This document shows, one piece after another, positions 30,028-39,573 of a stretch of DNA of 63,229 nucleotides. How positions within the stretch are numbered: the stretch's first letter is position 1; the number at the start of each line of letters is the position of its first letter. The translations under genes were made by a program, and so were the position numbers. The notes under the pieces are model-generated. The model saw nothing but the letters and a program-made list of their open reading frames with translations. It was not told where the DNA came from and did not search any database. Source of the DNA: Pelotomaculum sp. PtaB.Bin104. Lineage in GTDB: Bacteria; Bacillota; Desulfotomaculia; Desulfotomaculales; Pelotomaculaceae. The DNA is taken from NCBI GenBank assembly GCA_002067205.1, contig MVQL01000180.1:1-63229 (forward strand), written 5' to 3'.

Positions 30028-31986
30028 ATGGCAAGAAATTTTATTGAAAAAAGGATGCGTATTTATTTATATATCGTTGTAGTTATATTTCTTATTCTTT
30101 TATCCAGGCTGGCCTACATGCAATTGCTGCAAAACGATAGGTTTTCCACCCTGGCCAGGGAGAACCGAATGAGATTGATTACAATTACAGCCCCCCGCGG
30201 TGAAGTTTTCGATCGCAACGGGATCAAGCTGGTCGGCAACCAGCCGGTATATACAGTTTCTCTGGTGAACCTGGGACGCAAGGACATGGGCGGGGTGGTA
30301 GAGAAACTAGCGGCGATACTTGGAATGGATACCCAGGAGATCCAGCAGAAAATTGACCATCAGGAGCGTTTATATGAACCGGTAAAGCTGGCGACCGGGG
30401 TGCCGGAGGACATTGTTGTCAAAATCGAAGAGCAGCGTATGGAGTTGCCGGGGGTGGCTATAGATATCGAGTCCCTGCGGGAATATCCAAACGGGAACCT
30501 GTTGGCCCATGTGATGGGTTATGTGCGGCAGATCAATCCACAGCAACTTGCGGAAAATAAAGATAAAGGCTATAAGGCCGGTGACCCGTTTGGTCAGACC
30601 GGCTTGGAATATACCTATGAGAAGTACCTGCGGGGGCAGGACGGCGGCAGGCAGGTGGAGGTAGACTCCATGGCCAGGCCTGTGCGGGCTCTGGGGGTGG
30701 TGGACACGGTGCCCGGCAACAACCTGGTACTCACCATCGACCAGAAGGTGCAAAAGGCGGCAGAAGAGGCAATGGCCAGGTCCTCACAGGAGGCTCTAAG
30801 GCAGGGGTACGGGGAGGCGAGGGCAGGCGCCGCAGTGGCGATAGACGTACGGACTGGAGCGGTGCTCGCAATGGCCAGCTATCCAACGTACGATCCGGTT
30901 AAACTTTCCGGCGTATTATCCCAAAAGGATTATGACGAGGTATTTAATTCGCCCTGGAAGCCTGTGTTGAACCGGGCCCTGCTATCCTACGCGCCGGGTT
31001 CAACTTTTAAAATGATTGTAGCTATGGCCGGGTTGGAAAATGCTGCTGCTACAGCGCAGGATGCCATTGCCGATCCGGGCTACTTGACATGGGACAACCA
31101 CCGTTTCAACGACTGGAAGCCTGGTGGCCACGGGATTGTAAATATGGTCAGGGCAATAAAAGTATCCTGCGATACATACTTTTACCAGCTAGGACTGCGG
31201 ACCGGTATTGATGACATTGCCCGGATGGCCCGGGTGTTTGGCCTTGGAGAAAAAACCGGCATTGAATTGCCCGGGGAAGACAGTGGTGTTGTCCCTGGCC
31301 CTGACGCCAAGCTTGAGCTAAGAAAGCCGTACTTGAATTCTGAATCGGCTGCGAAAGTAAAAGAGATCGAGCATAATTACGATGACCTAGTGAACAAGGC
31401 TACAAGTGATGAACAAAGAAAACAACTGCTGGACAAGAAGGCCAACGAGTTGATGGCAATAAACTGGGAGTTGGCCTGGCATGATTATGATACGATAATC
31501 AGTTCTATTGGGCAGGGTGATAACCGTTACACCATGCTAGAGATGGCAAATTATATTGCAGCGATTGCCAACGGGGGGACACTATATAAGCCTTATTTGG
31601 TGCAAAAAATTGTGGACCCTGCCGGAAAGGTGATTGAAGAAAAATCACCTGTGGTAGTGCGGCATACCGGTGTCTCACCGGAGACGCTTGCCGTGGTCAG
31701 AGCGGGTATGCGGGAAGTAGCATTGCCTCCAGATGGCACTGCCTTCGGATTTTTTGCTGGATTGCCTCCGGTAGCGGCTAAAACCGGAACCGCAGAGGTA
31801 TATGGCCACGATAATCATGCCCTGTTTGTTGCCTTTGCCCCCTATGAGCAGCCGGAAATTGCCGTAGCGGTAGTGATGGAGTTTGCCGGCCATGGCGGCA
31901 CAATGGCTGGTCCGGTAGCGGAAAGTATGCTTGCCGCCTATTTTAGGCTGGAAGAACGAACCACACATATAAGTACTCCAGAATGA
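30028..31986 (+). CDS. mrdA: Penicillin-binding protein 2, elongation transpeptidase
   Basis: Class B PBP that cross-links lateral peptidoglycan with RodA. One N-terminal membrane segment (IYLYIVVVIFLILLSRLAY), a PBP dimerisation domain (RGEVFDRNGIKLVGN), and a transpeptidase domain with active-site Ser325-x-x-Lys (PGSTFKM) and KTG motif at 585 (AKTGTAEV). ATG 30028 with RBS taggtgggg. 652 residues. Confidence 0.94.
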   Translation: MARNFIEKRMRIYLYIVVVIFLILLSRLAYMQLLQNDRFSTLARENRMRLITITAPRGEVFDRNGIKLVGNQPVYTVSLVNLGRKDMGGVVEKLAAILGMDTQEIQQKIDHQERLYEPVKLATGVPEDIVVKIEEQRMELPGVAIDIESLREYPNGNLLAHVMGYVRQINPQQLAENKDKGYKAGDPFGQTGLEYTYEKYLRGQDGGRQVEVDSMARPVRALGVVDTVPGNNLVLTIDQKVQKAAEEAMARSSQEALRQGYGEARAGAAVAIDVRTGAVLAMASYPTYDPVKLSGVLSQKDYDEVFNSPWKPVLNRALLSYAPGSTFKMIVAMAGLENAAATAQDAIADPGYLTWDNHRFNDWKPGGHGIVNMVRAIKVSCDTYFYQLGLRTGIDDIARMARVFGLGEKTGIELPGEDSGVVPGPDAKLELRKPYLNSESAAKVKEIEHNYDDLVNKATSDEQRKQLLDKKANELMAINWELAWHDYDTIISSIGQGDNRYTMLEMANYIAAIANGGTLYKPYLVQKIVDPAGKVIEEKSPVVVRHTGVSPETLAVVRAGMREVALPPDGTAFGFFAGLPPVAAKTGTAEVYGHDNHALFVAFAPYEQPEIAVAVVMEFAGHGGTMAGPVAESMLAAYFRLEERTTHISTPE

Positions 31987-32112
31987 TGAAATTTGTCTAA
32001 AAAGTAAATATAAGTAAGAATCATAAACCTTTTTTTATTTGGTATTTTAGCAGGATTTGGTTGCCCTTTGTAGAATTTACTGGTAGTTGCAGTAGAGGAG
32101 GTGATCGCCGTT

Positions 32113-32538
32113 TTGGCTCGCTCTTACAATCTATCGGGATTTGGTCATCATGTCTCGGCTGATTTGGAAGATTTGGTTGACGAGAATACAATTCTGGTAC
32201 AGCGAACACTGCGGTCTGGCCAGAGTATACATTATAACGGTAATGTAGTAGTCTTGGGGGATGTTAATCCCGGGGCTGAGATAGCTGCCACCGGCAATAT
32301 TATTGTGATGGGCTCTTTGCGGGGTGTTGTACATGCCGGGGCCTGCGGTGATGAGAAAGCAATCATCTTGGCGTTTCACCTGCAGCCGACCCAGCTAAGG
32401 ATTGCCAATCATATTACCAGGCCTCCGGATAATGAGGCAGTTGATCCCGAATATCCGGAGATGGCACACATCAAAGGCGGGGTTGTTACCATTGAATCCT
32501 TTCAGTATGCAGGGGAACGTCAGGGGAAGCTCACCTAG
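32113..32538 (+). CDS. minC: MinC, C-terminal domain only
   Basis: The C-terminal beta-helix domain of the division-site inhibitor MinC, which binds MinD. VQRTLRSGQSIHYNGNVVVLGDVNPGAEI and the repeated turns after it (GNIIVMGSLRGVVHAG; NB family motif GSLRGVVHAG) are typical. The N-terminal FtsZ-inhibiting domain is absent: the start (TTG 32113, or GTG 32101) is preceded by AGGAGG and only 110 bases lie between pbp2 and minC. 141 residues versus about 220 for full MinC. minD and minE follow and look normal. Confidence 0.88.
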   Translation: MARSYNLSGFGHHVSADLEDLVDENTILVQRTLRSGQSIHYNGNVVVLGDVNPGAEIAATGNIIVMGSLRGVVHAGACGDEKAIILAFHLQPTQLRIANHITRPPDNEAVDPEYPEMAHIKGGVVTIESFQYAGERQGKLT

Positions 32539-32634
32539 GCAGATTTCTGCTTTTGGTGTGATCGCAGTCACGCTATGCTCCCTGAGGTGCAGTACCATGC
32601 GTCCAACGACTTTATAAGAGGGGGAACTCTAAGG

Positions 32635-33429
32635 ATGGGCCAAGTACTAGTAGTTACTTCCGGTAAAGGAGGAGTTGGTAAAACAACAACTACCGCCAAT
32701 ATTGGAACCGGTCTGGCATCTGTCGGCCATAAAGTAGCTTTGATCGACACTGATATCGGTTTGAGAAACCTGGATGTGGTTTTAGGTCTGGAGAACAGGA
32801 TTGTTTTTGATATTGTTGATGTTGTGAATGGAAGTTGCCGGTTGCGGCAGGCATTAATTAAGGACAAGCGGTTTGAAGGTTTGCACTTGCTGCCGGCAGC
32901 TCAGACCAAAGACAAAACAGCGGTTACCCCGGACCAGATGGTTAAGCTGTGCGATGAGTTGAAAAAGGAATTTGATTATATCATTATTGACTGCCCGGCG
33001 GGAATAGAGCAAGGTTTCCGGAACGCGATCGCCGGCGCGGAGAAGGCGATCGTGGTTACCACGCCGGAGGTATCGGCAGTGCGGGATGCCGACCGGATTA
33101 TTGGCCTCTTGGAGGCTGCGGAATTAAGGGAGCCCCAATTAATTATTAACCGGATCCGCCCGAAGATGGTCAAGCAGGGTGATATGATGAGTATTGAAGA
33201 TATCATCGATATCCTTGCGGTTGACTTGCTGGGGATCATTCCTGATGATGATATGATCGTGGTCACAACCAACCGGGGGGAAGCAGTGGTGCTGGATCAA
33301 AATTCCCGCTCCGGTCAAGCATACCGAAATATCGTCCGCCGAATTCTGGGAGAAGAAGTACCGCTCCTTAACTTGGAAGAAGATGAGGGCTTTTTTAAGA
33401 GGTTTAAGAAATTTATTGGGCTAAAATAA
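32635..33429 (+). CDS. minD: Septum-site ATPase MinD
   Basis: ParA-type membrane-cycling ATPase that recruits MinC. Deviant Walker A SGKGGVGKTTTT near the start, switch DTDIGLRNLD, DCPAGIEQGF, and a C-terminal amphipathic tail rich in Lys/Phe (FFKRFKKFIGLK) for membrane binding. ATG 32635 with RBS agaggggg; 264 residues. Confidence 0.96.
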   Translation: MGQVLVVTSGKGGVGKTTTTANIGTGLASVGHKVALIDTDIGLRNLDVVLGLENRIVFDIVDVVNGSCRLRQALIKDKRFEGLHLLPAAQTKDKTAVTPDQMVKLCDELKKEFDYIIIDCPAGIEQGFRNAIAGAEKAIVVTTPEVSAVRDADRIIGLLEAAELREPQLIINRIRPKMVKQGDMMSIEDIIDILAVDLLGIIPDDDMIVVTTNRGEAVVLDQNSRSGQAYRNIVRRILGEEVPLLNLEEDEGFFKRFKKFIGLK

Positions 33430-33448
33430 ACTGGGGAGGGGGAACGGC

Positions 33449-33715
33449 ATGCTGGAATTTATTGCTAAACTTTTTGGTAAAGAATCTGGAAGCAAAAACA
33501 TTGCCACGGAGAGACTGCGACTGGTTCTGGTGCACGACCGGGCCAGCATTTCGCCCCAGATGCTTGAATCATTAAAGTTAGATTTGATTAAGGTTATATC
33601 CAACTATATGGTTATTGATGAGAAAAACCTGGAGGTCAATTTGGACTCGAGCGGTAACACAGTGGCGCTGGTGGCAAATATCCCGGTTAAGGGAATGAAA
33701 AGAAACGCCGGATGA
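33449..33715 (+). CDS. minE: Topological factor MinE
   Basis: 88-residue regulator that stimulates MinD and sets pole-to-pole oscillation. It has the MinD-binding helix region (TERLRLVLVHDRASISPQ) and the C-terminal dimer domain (LDSSGNTVALVANIPV). RBS GGGAGGGGG. Last gene before a terminator. Confidence 0.93.
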   Translation: MLEFIAKLFGKESGSKNIATERLRLVLVHDRASISPQMLESLKLDLIKVISNYMVIDEKNLEVNLDSSGNTVALVANIPVKGMKRNAG

Positions 33716-33730
33716 TTTGAAGTCTGGGGG

Positions 33731-33765
33731 AGCCTGTATATGAATAATACGGGCTTTTTTTATTT
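33731..33765 (+). terminator. Terminator after minE
   Basis: agcctgtat-atgaata-atacgggct stem followed by seven T. Confidence 0.85.
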
Positions 33766-33855
33766 AGTTGATTATAATATAATAAATACTCGGGCACGTT
33801 TATCACACAGATAGTAAAAAAGACTTATTTCATGCGGAAAGGAGGTGGTGCCGGA

Positions 33856-35037
33856 GTGTTGGAACAAAGTGTTTTTTTTAAAAAACTAGATCGCACTTTA
33901 CTGATTTCAGTGGCCCTGATTATCGCTTTAGGGCTTTTGATCATTTATAGCGCTACCAAGCCGCCGGAGCTTTCGCCGGCAGCGGGGTCGGTAAGCGCCG
34001 GCGCGGACCCCTTTGCCTATGTAAAAAAGCAGCTGATGATGGTCCTGATTGGAACCGGCATGATGATCATGATGCTCTATATTCGGTATGAAGACTTGTT
34101 AAAGCATGTGAAATTTCTTTACGTCCTGAATTTGATCATGCTGGGCGCGGTTCTTTTTGTGGGAGATTCCGCGATGGGCGCCCAGCGCTGGATTGATTTA
34201 AAATTTATCCGTTTCCAGCCTTCTGAATTTTCAAAGCTTCTGATCATCATTTGCTTTGCGGCTTTCTTGAATTCACGCAGCAATAAGCTGTATCGCCTGC
34301 GGGACCTGCTTCCCGCCTTTGCTTTTATTGGGGTGCCGGCGCTGTTTATCCTGAAGCAGCCGGACCTGGGCACAGCCCTGGTGTTGATGGCGATTATGTT
34401 CGGAATGCTTTTTGTGGCGGGCGCGCGTCCCTGGCTGTTAACCGGTATCATCACCGGCGGGCTTGGCGCAGTATCCCTATGGATCTGGGCACATTTCTGG
34501 CTGGCGGCAAACCGGGGAGTCATGCTCTGGATTCCATTAAAAGATTACCAACTCAAGAGGCTGATTGTATTTATTAATCCATGGAAGGAATGGCAGGGCG
34601 CCGGCTATAACGTCATTCAGTCACAGATCGCTATTGGTCAGGGTGGCTTCTGGGGGCGCGGTTTGTTTAACGGCAGCCAGACTCACGGTGATTTCCTGCC
34701 GATCCAGGAGACTGACTTTATTTTTTCTGTAGTCGGCGAGGAGCTTGGATTTATCGGTACGTCCTTGCTGCTATTGCTTTTCTTTATTGTGATTTACCGG
34801 TGCATACTGATTGCGATTAACGCCAGGGATCGGTTCGGCTCCCTTCTGGCTGCAGGAACCGTGTCCATGCTGACAGTGCATGTTTTAATTAATGCGGGCA
34901 TGAACATCGGAATTATGCCTGTCACTGGCATCCCCTTGCCGATGTTTAGCTACGGCGGCAGCAGTATGATAACTAATCTTACTGCCCTGGGTTTGCTCTT
35001 AAACATCAATATGAGGCAGCAAAAGATTTTGTTCTGA
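33856..35037 (+). CDS. rodA: SEDS peptidoglycan polymerase RodA
   Basis: Polytopic glycosyltransferase of the SEDS family that polymerises wall glycan with PBP2. About ten membrane helices. Family motifs QPDLGTALVLMAIMF, GYNVIQSQIAIGQGG and the C-terminal GIPLPMFSYGGSSMI are present. GTG 33856 follows aaaggaggtg; the frame reaches ATG 33832. Named RodA rather than FtsW/SpoVE because it closes the mre-pbp2-min cluster. About 393 residues. Confidence 0.9.
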   Translation: MLEQSVFFKKLDRTLLISVALIIALGLLIIYSATKPPELSPAAGSVSAGADPFAYVKKQLMMVLIGTGMMIMMLYIRYEDLLKHVKFLYVLNLIMLGAVLFVGDSAMGAQRWIDLKFIRFQPSEFSKLLIIICFAAFLNSRSNKLYRLRDLLPAFAFIGVPALFILKQPDLGTALVLMAIMFGMLFVAGARPWLLTGIITGGLGAVSLWIWAHFWLAANRGVMLWIPLKDYQLKRLIVFINPWKEWQGAGYNVIQSQIAIGQGGFWGRGLFNGSQTHGDFLPIQETDFIFSVVGEELGFIGTSLLLLLFFIVIYRCILIAINARDRFGSLLAAGTVSMLTVHVLINAGMNIGIMPVTGIPLPMFSYGGSSMITNLTALGLLLNINMRQQKILF

Positions 35038-35067
35038 CCGGGTGATCATCAACCCGGTTATTTTTTT
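35038..35067 (+). terminator. Terminator after rodA
   Basis: ccgggt-gatcatca-acccgg stem directly after the stop codon, followed by a T run (ttattttttt). Confidence 0.85.
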
Positions 35068-35089
35068 AACCTCCCGATAGCAATTTATT

Positions 35090-35119
35090 GTCATACTACC
35101 TTTTTAAGGAAAATATACT
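35090..35119 (+). promoter_or_regulatory. Candidate mother-cell sigma-E promoter
   Basis: gtcatact (35090-35097) and aatatact (35112-35119), 14 bases apart, match the sigma-E -35 and -10 consensus at most positions. spoIVF is a sigma-E operon in B. subtilis. Confidence 0.4.
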
Positions 35120-35155
35120 ATACAGACAAGCTAATAATTGTACGGGGGGAAAATT

Positions 35156-35905
35156 ATGAGAGGAATTGATTATAAACCGGGCGGGTCCTTTAAGCAAGAT
35201 GACTGGATTTCCCGCTATCAGCCGCCCCACTGGAAAAAGCCCCGCAGCCAGGGCGGCCGGCGGCGGAACCTGCCCCGTTTGGTCATTGCTTTTTTAATTT
35301 TTATGGCTCTTGTTACCTTAAAGGAGACTCAAAATCCATGGGGTGTAGAGGCCAGGGAAACCTTAAAATCTGTTTTGACCTCGGAGTGGAATTATCAGCC
35401 GGCCGTGGATAAGTTGGTTCAGTTTGGTTCACAGATTGCGCACACGGACTGGCCGCTTACGGGTCCCGTCCGCCCTGTGGTTAATCCTCAGGTGAACGGC
35501 GCCGCCGGAGCATTGCCGGTGCCGGTTTCAGGCAAGGTGATCCAGGGACACGGCATGGTCATCGATCCTGTTGACGGTATGGAGCGTTTTCATAACGGTA
35601 TTGATATAGCAGCGCCGGTAGGCAGCCCGGTCAAGGCGGTGCTGGACGGAAAGGTAAAGAAACTGGGTGACAGCCAGACGTTGGGCAAGTATGTGTTATT
35701 GGAGCATGGACAGGGCAGCTTCACACTTTATGGTGGGCTCGCCAGGTACACTGTGACCGATGCACAGTCGATAAAAGCAGGTTCTACCATTGGCGAGGTT
35801 GGGATTACAGGTGATATTCCCGGCGGGGTTTTGTATTTTGAATTGCGTGAGAACAACAAGCTGGTTGATCCGGTGGCGAGATTGCAGCCACTTAATGCCA
35901 ATTAG
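35156..35905 (+). CDS. spoIVFA: SpoIVFA-like M23-fold membrane protein
   Basis: Regulator that holds the SpoIVFB protease in the outer forespore membrane. Order: basic cytoplasmic head, one membrane segment (LPRLVIAFLIFMALVTL), linker, and a LytM/M23 fold (FHNGIDIAAPVGSPVKAVL ... GKYVLLEHGQG). The first metal motif H-x3-D is present, but the usual histidine of the last motif is replaced (LYGGL instead of YxHL), so it is probably not a working peptidase, as in SpoIVFA. ATG 35156 with RBS cggggggaa; 249 residues. Paired with spoIVFB. Confidence 0.8.
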   Translation: MRGIDYKPGGSFKQDDWISRYQPPHWKKPRSQGGRRRNLPRLVIAFLIFMALVTLKETQNPWGVEARETLKSVLTSEWNYQPAVDKLVQFGSQIAHTDWPLTGPVRPVVNPQVNGAAGALPVPVSGKVIQGHGMVIDPVDGMERFHNGIDIAAPVGSPVKAVLDGKVKKLGDSQTLGKYVLLEHGQGSFTLYGGLARYTVTDAQSIKAGSTIGEVGITGDIPGGVLYFELRENNKLVDPVARLQPLNAN

Positions 35906-35989
35906 TGTCCTAGACGATGGCGCCGATGGCCGCCGAGCGCTGTCAGGATGTGGACTATGCTGGCTGCAAGCAGCAGATGAGGTGAGACC

Positions 35990-36874
35990 ATGAAAATTGG
36001 CCGCTATGCGGGAATGGAAATTTATTTGAATAACTTTTTTCTGGCCCTGCTCGGGCTGTTTTTTGTAGCCGGTGTGCTGGGCAAAGGGCTAATTGCTTTT
36101 GGAGTGGTGTTTTTGCATGAACTGGGGCATGTGGCTGTTGCCCGCCGCCTGGGTGTGCAGGTTTCAGAAGTCGAACTCTTGCCTTTTGGCGGGGTCAGCC
36201 GCATGGGCGGGGAGGTGGTTTCCGATCCCGCCAAAGAGGTGTATGTGGCTTTGGCCGGACCGACTACAAACCTGTTTCTTGTTGGAACAATCACAGTATT
36301 ACGGAATCACGGCCTGTGGGTTAATGACCTGGGGCTGTTTTTTCTTAACTGCAACCTGCTTATGGCTGTTTTTAATTTGCTCCCGGCCTTGCCTTTGGAT
36401 GGCGGCAGGATTTTTCGGGCTTATCTGGCCAGGCGTACAGGCTTAAGCAAGGCTACCCATCAGGCCGCCTGGTGGGGTCAATTTTGGGGTGTGGCCATTA
36501 TCCTGGGGGGGACGGCCGGCCTGGCGATGCGCCTGAACGGCCTGGACGTGATCATCACCGGCGTGTTTCTTTTCTATGTTGCAACACGTGAAAAAAACCA
36601 GGCCCCTTACCATTTTATTCGTCACCTGCTGCAGAAAAAAGAGGAGCTGGCGGCAGCTGGAGTCCTGCCCGGGGAGCCGTTGGTGGCCTTTGAATCAGTG
36701 CGCTTAGGCAAGATCATCCGTACCTTTTTGCCCCAGCGTTTTCACCTGGTCCTGCTTCTTGACCATAACTGGCATTATCGGGGTGTGGTCAGCGAAGCCC
36801 AGATTGTCGATGCCCTGCTGTCGAAAGGGGTAGATGTCCCGATCGGCGATTTAATAAATAACCCCCATAGCTAA
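35990..36874 (+). CDS. spoIVFB: Intramembrane metalloprotease SpoIVFB
   Basis: Site-2-type protease that activates pro-sigma-K in the mother cell. The zinc motif HELGH lies in LHELGHVAVARRL, the third ligand in LPALPLDGGRI, both in membrane helices. The C-terminus has a single CBS half (RGVVSEAQIVDALLSKG), which binds ATP in the Bacillus protein. ATG 35990 with RBS gatgaggtga. 294 residues. Confidence 0.92.
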   Translation: MKIGRYAGMEIYLNNFFLALLGLFFVAGVLGKGLIAFGVVFLHELGHVAVARRLGVQVSEVELLPFGGVSRMGGEVVSDPAKEVYVALAGPTTNLFLVGTITVLRNHGLWVNDLGLFFLNCNLLMAVFNLLPALPLDGGRIFRAYLARRTGLSKATHQAAWWGQFWGVAIILGGTAGLAMRLNGLDVIITGVFLFYVATREKNQAPYHFIRHLLQKKEELAAAGVLPGEPLVAFESVRLGKIIRTFLPQRFHLVLLLDHNWHYRGVVSEAQIVDALLSKGVDVPIGDLINNPHS

Positions 36875-37001
36875 AATAAGGAGGTTTTCCAGGAAGGGTG
36901 TAGAATAGTCTACACAAGAAATTTTTCCCTTGACTTTTGGTTATACTGACTAAAAAGGAATTTGTGCCGAGAATGCTTTAAGCTGGGGGACATATTACCA
37001 T

Positions 37002-38876
37002 ATGGATCTGCTTGATCAAATTTTACCACAGGTTCAAAAACCAGCCCGTTATACGGGAGGAGAGTGGAATGCGGTCCGGAAAGACTGGAGCAAGGTCGAA
37101 CTGAAGGTGGCTTTTGCATTCCCCGACGTCTACGAGGTGGGCATGTCCCACCTGGGGCTGCAGATACTTTACTCAATCGTGAACACCCGCAAAGATACCC
37201 TGATGGAAAGAGTCTTTGCGCCCTGGCCGGATATGGAAGAAAAGCTGCGTGAATACAATCTCTCCCTTTTTACCCTTGAATCCTGCCGGCCGATCCGGGA
37301 TTTCGATGTAATTGCCTTTACCCTGCAGTATGAGCTGAGTTATACTAATATACTGAACATGCTCGAACTGGCAGGTTTGCCCTTGCACTCGAGCTTGCGC
37401 GGTGAGGAATACCCCCTGGTTATTGCCGGGGGGCCTTGTGCCTTTAACCCGGAGCCGCTGGCCAGTTTTATCGACTTGTTTGTCATTGGTGAAGGGGAGG
37501 AGGCCATCGGTGATTTTCTGGAGGTTTGCCGCAGCGCCAGGGCCCGTAATTTATCCAAACCAGATCTGCTGCTTGAACTGGCGCAGGTGCCGGGCATTTA
37601 TGTGCCTGCCTTATACCGGGTGGAGTACCTGGACGATGGCGCAATTGCCAAAATAGAGACGGCCGTTGCTGGTATTCCCAATAGGGTGCATAAAAGGGTG
37701 GTGCGGGACCTGGATCTGGCCCCTTACCCAACCAAGCCCATCGTTCCCTCTACTGAAATAGTGCATGACCGGATGATGATTGAAGTGCTGCGGGGCTGTA
37801 CCAGAGGGTGCCGCTTTTGTCAGGCCGGGGTAATTTACCGGCCGGTGCGTGAGAAAAAGCCGGAAACGGTGCGGGGCCTGGCTAAGGAACTGGTCAAAAG
37901 CACCGGCTATGATGAGATTTCTTTGACGTCGTTGAGCAGCAGCGACTATACTCCCGTGCGCAGTGTGATCAAGTCGCTCATGGAGGACCATGCCGGCCGG
38001 GGGGTGGGAGTTTCCCTGCCCTCGCTGCGGGTGGATAACTTTTCGGTGCAGCTGGCCAAAGAGGTGCAAAAGGTGCGGCGATCCGGCCTTACTTTTGCAC
38101 CGGAGGCCGGTACCCAGCGTCTGCGTGATGTGATCAATAAGGGTGTTACCGAAGAAGATTTGATGTCCACAGCCACGGTCGCCTTTCAGGAAGGCTGGCA
38201 GGCGATCAAGCTTTACTTTATGATTGGGTTACCTACAGAAACCACGGAAGACCTGGACGGGATCGTTTACCTGGCCCGGGGAGTATTGGCCCGGGGCAAA
38301 AGGGCGGGGGTGCCCCGGGGGCGCCTGCGGGTAACCGTCAGCGTTTCCTCCTTTGTGCCCAAAGCGCACACGCCCTTTCAATGGGAGCCCCAGGCGCCTA
38401 TGGCTGAGCTCAAAGAAAAACAGGCCTATCTGGCGGCCAGGCTACGTGAGCGGGGGATCGTGTTAAACTACCATGATCCGGGCACAAGCTTTATCGAGGC
38501 CGTTTTTGCCAGGGGCGACCGGCGGCTGGACGCGGTATTAGAAAAGGCCCGGTCCTTAGGCTGTAAATTTGACGGCTGGTCGGAGCATTTTAGCCTGGAC
38601 CGGTGGCTGGAGGCTTTCCGGCAGGCAGGGCTCGACCCGGCCTGGTATGCCAACAGGCGCTATGACTATGAAAGCAGATTGCCGTGGGACCATATTAGCG
38701 CCGGGGTATCAAAGCGGTTTCTTGCGCAGGAGCACCGCCGGGCGCTGGACGGGGTTGTTACAGACGACTGCCGTACCGGCTTGTGTACCGGCTGCGGGCT
38801 CTGCCCGGGCCTCGAAGTAGCACCGTTCTTTGCAGGGGGTGAGGGCGATGCCCAGCTACCGCATCCAGTACAGTAA
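37002..38876 (+). CDS. B12-binding-like radical SAM protein (TIGR03960 type)
   Basis: Large radical-SAM protein with a vestigial B12-binding N-terminal domain. The iron-sulfur motif CxxxCxxC is in RGCTRGCRFCQAG. The C-terminus has a cysteine cluster CRTGLCTGCGLCPG. It always precedes a DUF2344 protein and RNase G, as here; its reaction is not established in my knowledge, but RNA modification is suspected from the neighbours. 624 residues; RBS ctgggggac. Confidence 0.92.
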   Translation: MDLLDQILPQVQKPARYTGGEWNAVRKDWSKVELKVAFAFPDVYEVGMSHLGLQILYSIVNTRKDTLMERVFAPWPDMEEKLREYNLSLFTLESCRPIRDFDVIAFTLQYELSYTNILNMLELAGLPLHSSLRGEEYPLVIAGGPCAFNPEPLASFIDLFVIGEGEEAIGDFLEVCRSARARNLSKPDLLLELAQVPGIYVPALYRVEYLDDGAIAKIETAVAGIPNRVHKRVVRDLDLAPYPTKPIVPSTEIVHDRMMIEVLRGCTRGCRFCQAGVIYRPVREKKPETVRGLAKELVKSTGYDEISLTSLSSSDYTPVRSVIKSLMEDHAGRGVGVSLPSLRVDNFSVQLAKEVQKVRRSGLTFAPEAGTQRLRDVINKGVTEEDLMSTATVAFQEGWQAIKLYFMIGLPTETTEDLDGIVYLARGVLARGKRAGVPRGRLRVTVSVSSFVPKAHTPFQWEPQAPMAELKEKQAYLAARLRERGIVLNYHDPGTSFIEAVFARGDRRLDAVLEKARSLGCKFDGWSEHFSLDRWLEAFRQAGLDPAWYANRRYDYESRLPWDHISAGVSKRFLAQEHRRALDGVVTDDCRTGLCTGCGLCPGLEVAPFFAGGEGDAQLPHPVQ

Positions 38877-39537
38877 GGAAGGCCCAGCCCGTTATATATC
38901 GCATCTGGATTTATTGAGAGCTTTCGAGCGGGCGGGCCGGCGGGCCGGGCTGCCTCTAGCCTTTACTCAGGGCTTCAACCCGCATCCAATCATAGCTTTT
39001 GCCGCCCCGCTTGGCGTGGGTACAGCAGGTGATGCCGAATATGCCGACCTGGGATTGTCAGAGGAATTGGCAGTGGGGGAAGTCCTGCAGGCGCTTGCCG
39101 GCGCTTTGCCGGAGGGGGTGCGGCTTCTCGAAGTCCGTTTGGTTTTGGAAAAGTCCCCAGCTTTGATGGCCGGTGTTGAGCGTGCTACTTACCGGGCCAG
39201 GGCCAAACTCAAAAACCCCGTTGACCAGCAAAAATTAGATAACATGATTGCGGCTTTTATGTCCCGCACAGAGATTTGGGTGGACAGAAAAAATAAGGCC
39301 GGGAGGAAAAAGAAATTCGATATCCGCCCGGGAATTTTTGCCCTGTCAGGCAGGACTGCAGATGATATAATAATTATTGAGGCTGAACTAAAAGCAGGCA
39401 GCAGCGGTAATATCAGGTTCGAAGAAGTGCTTAATGCTTTACTTACCGAAAGTCACTTACTATTAGAGGGACACTTTATATTGAATAGAACCGGCGTATA
39501 TACATTAGAAGGGCAAGTAAAAAAGACACTTTGGTAA
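38848..39537 (+). CDS. Radical SAM-associated protein (DUF2344/TIGR03936)
   Basis: Partner of the upstream radical-SAM protein. Family start YRIQYSKEGPARYISHLDLL and RAGLPLAFTQGFNPHP are plain. ATG 38848, overlapping the upstream gene by 29 bases, so translation is coupled; an alternative frame start at 38830 has no family residues. 229 residues. Function unknown. Confidence 0.9.
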   Translation: MPSYRIQYSKEGPARYISHLDLLRAFERAGRRAGLPLAFTQGFNPHPIIAFAAPLGVGTAGDAEYADLGLSEELAVGEVLQALAGALPEGVRLLEVRLVLEKSPALMAGVERATYRARAKLKNPVDQQKLDNMIAAFMSRTEIWVDRKNKAGRKKKFDIRPGIFALSGRTADDIIIIEAELKAGSSGNIRFEEVLNALLTESHLLLEGHFILNRTGVYTLEGQVKKTLW

Positions 39538-39573
39538 ATGTGAACGCGCCAAGATTAGGAAGGAAAGGTTTTT

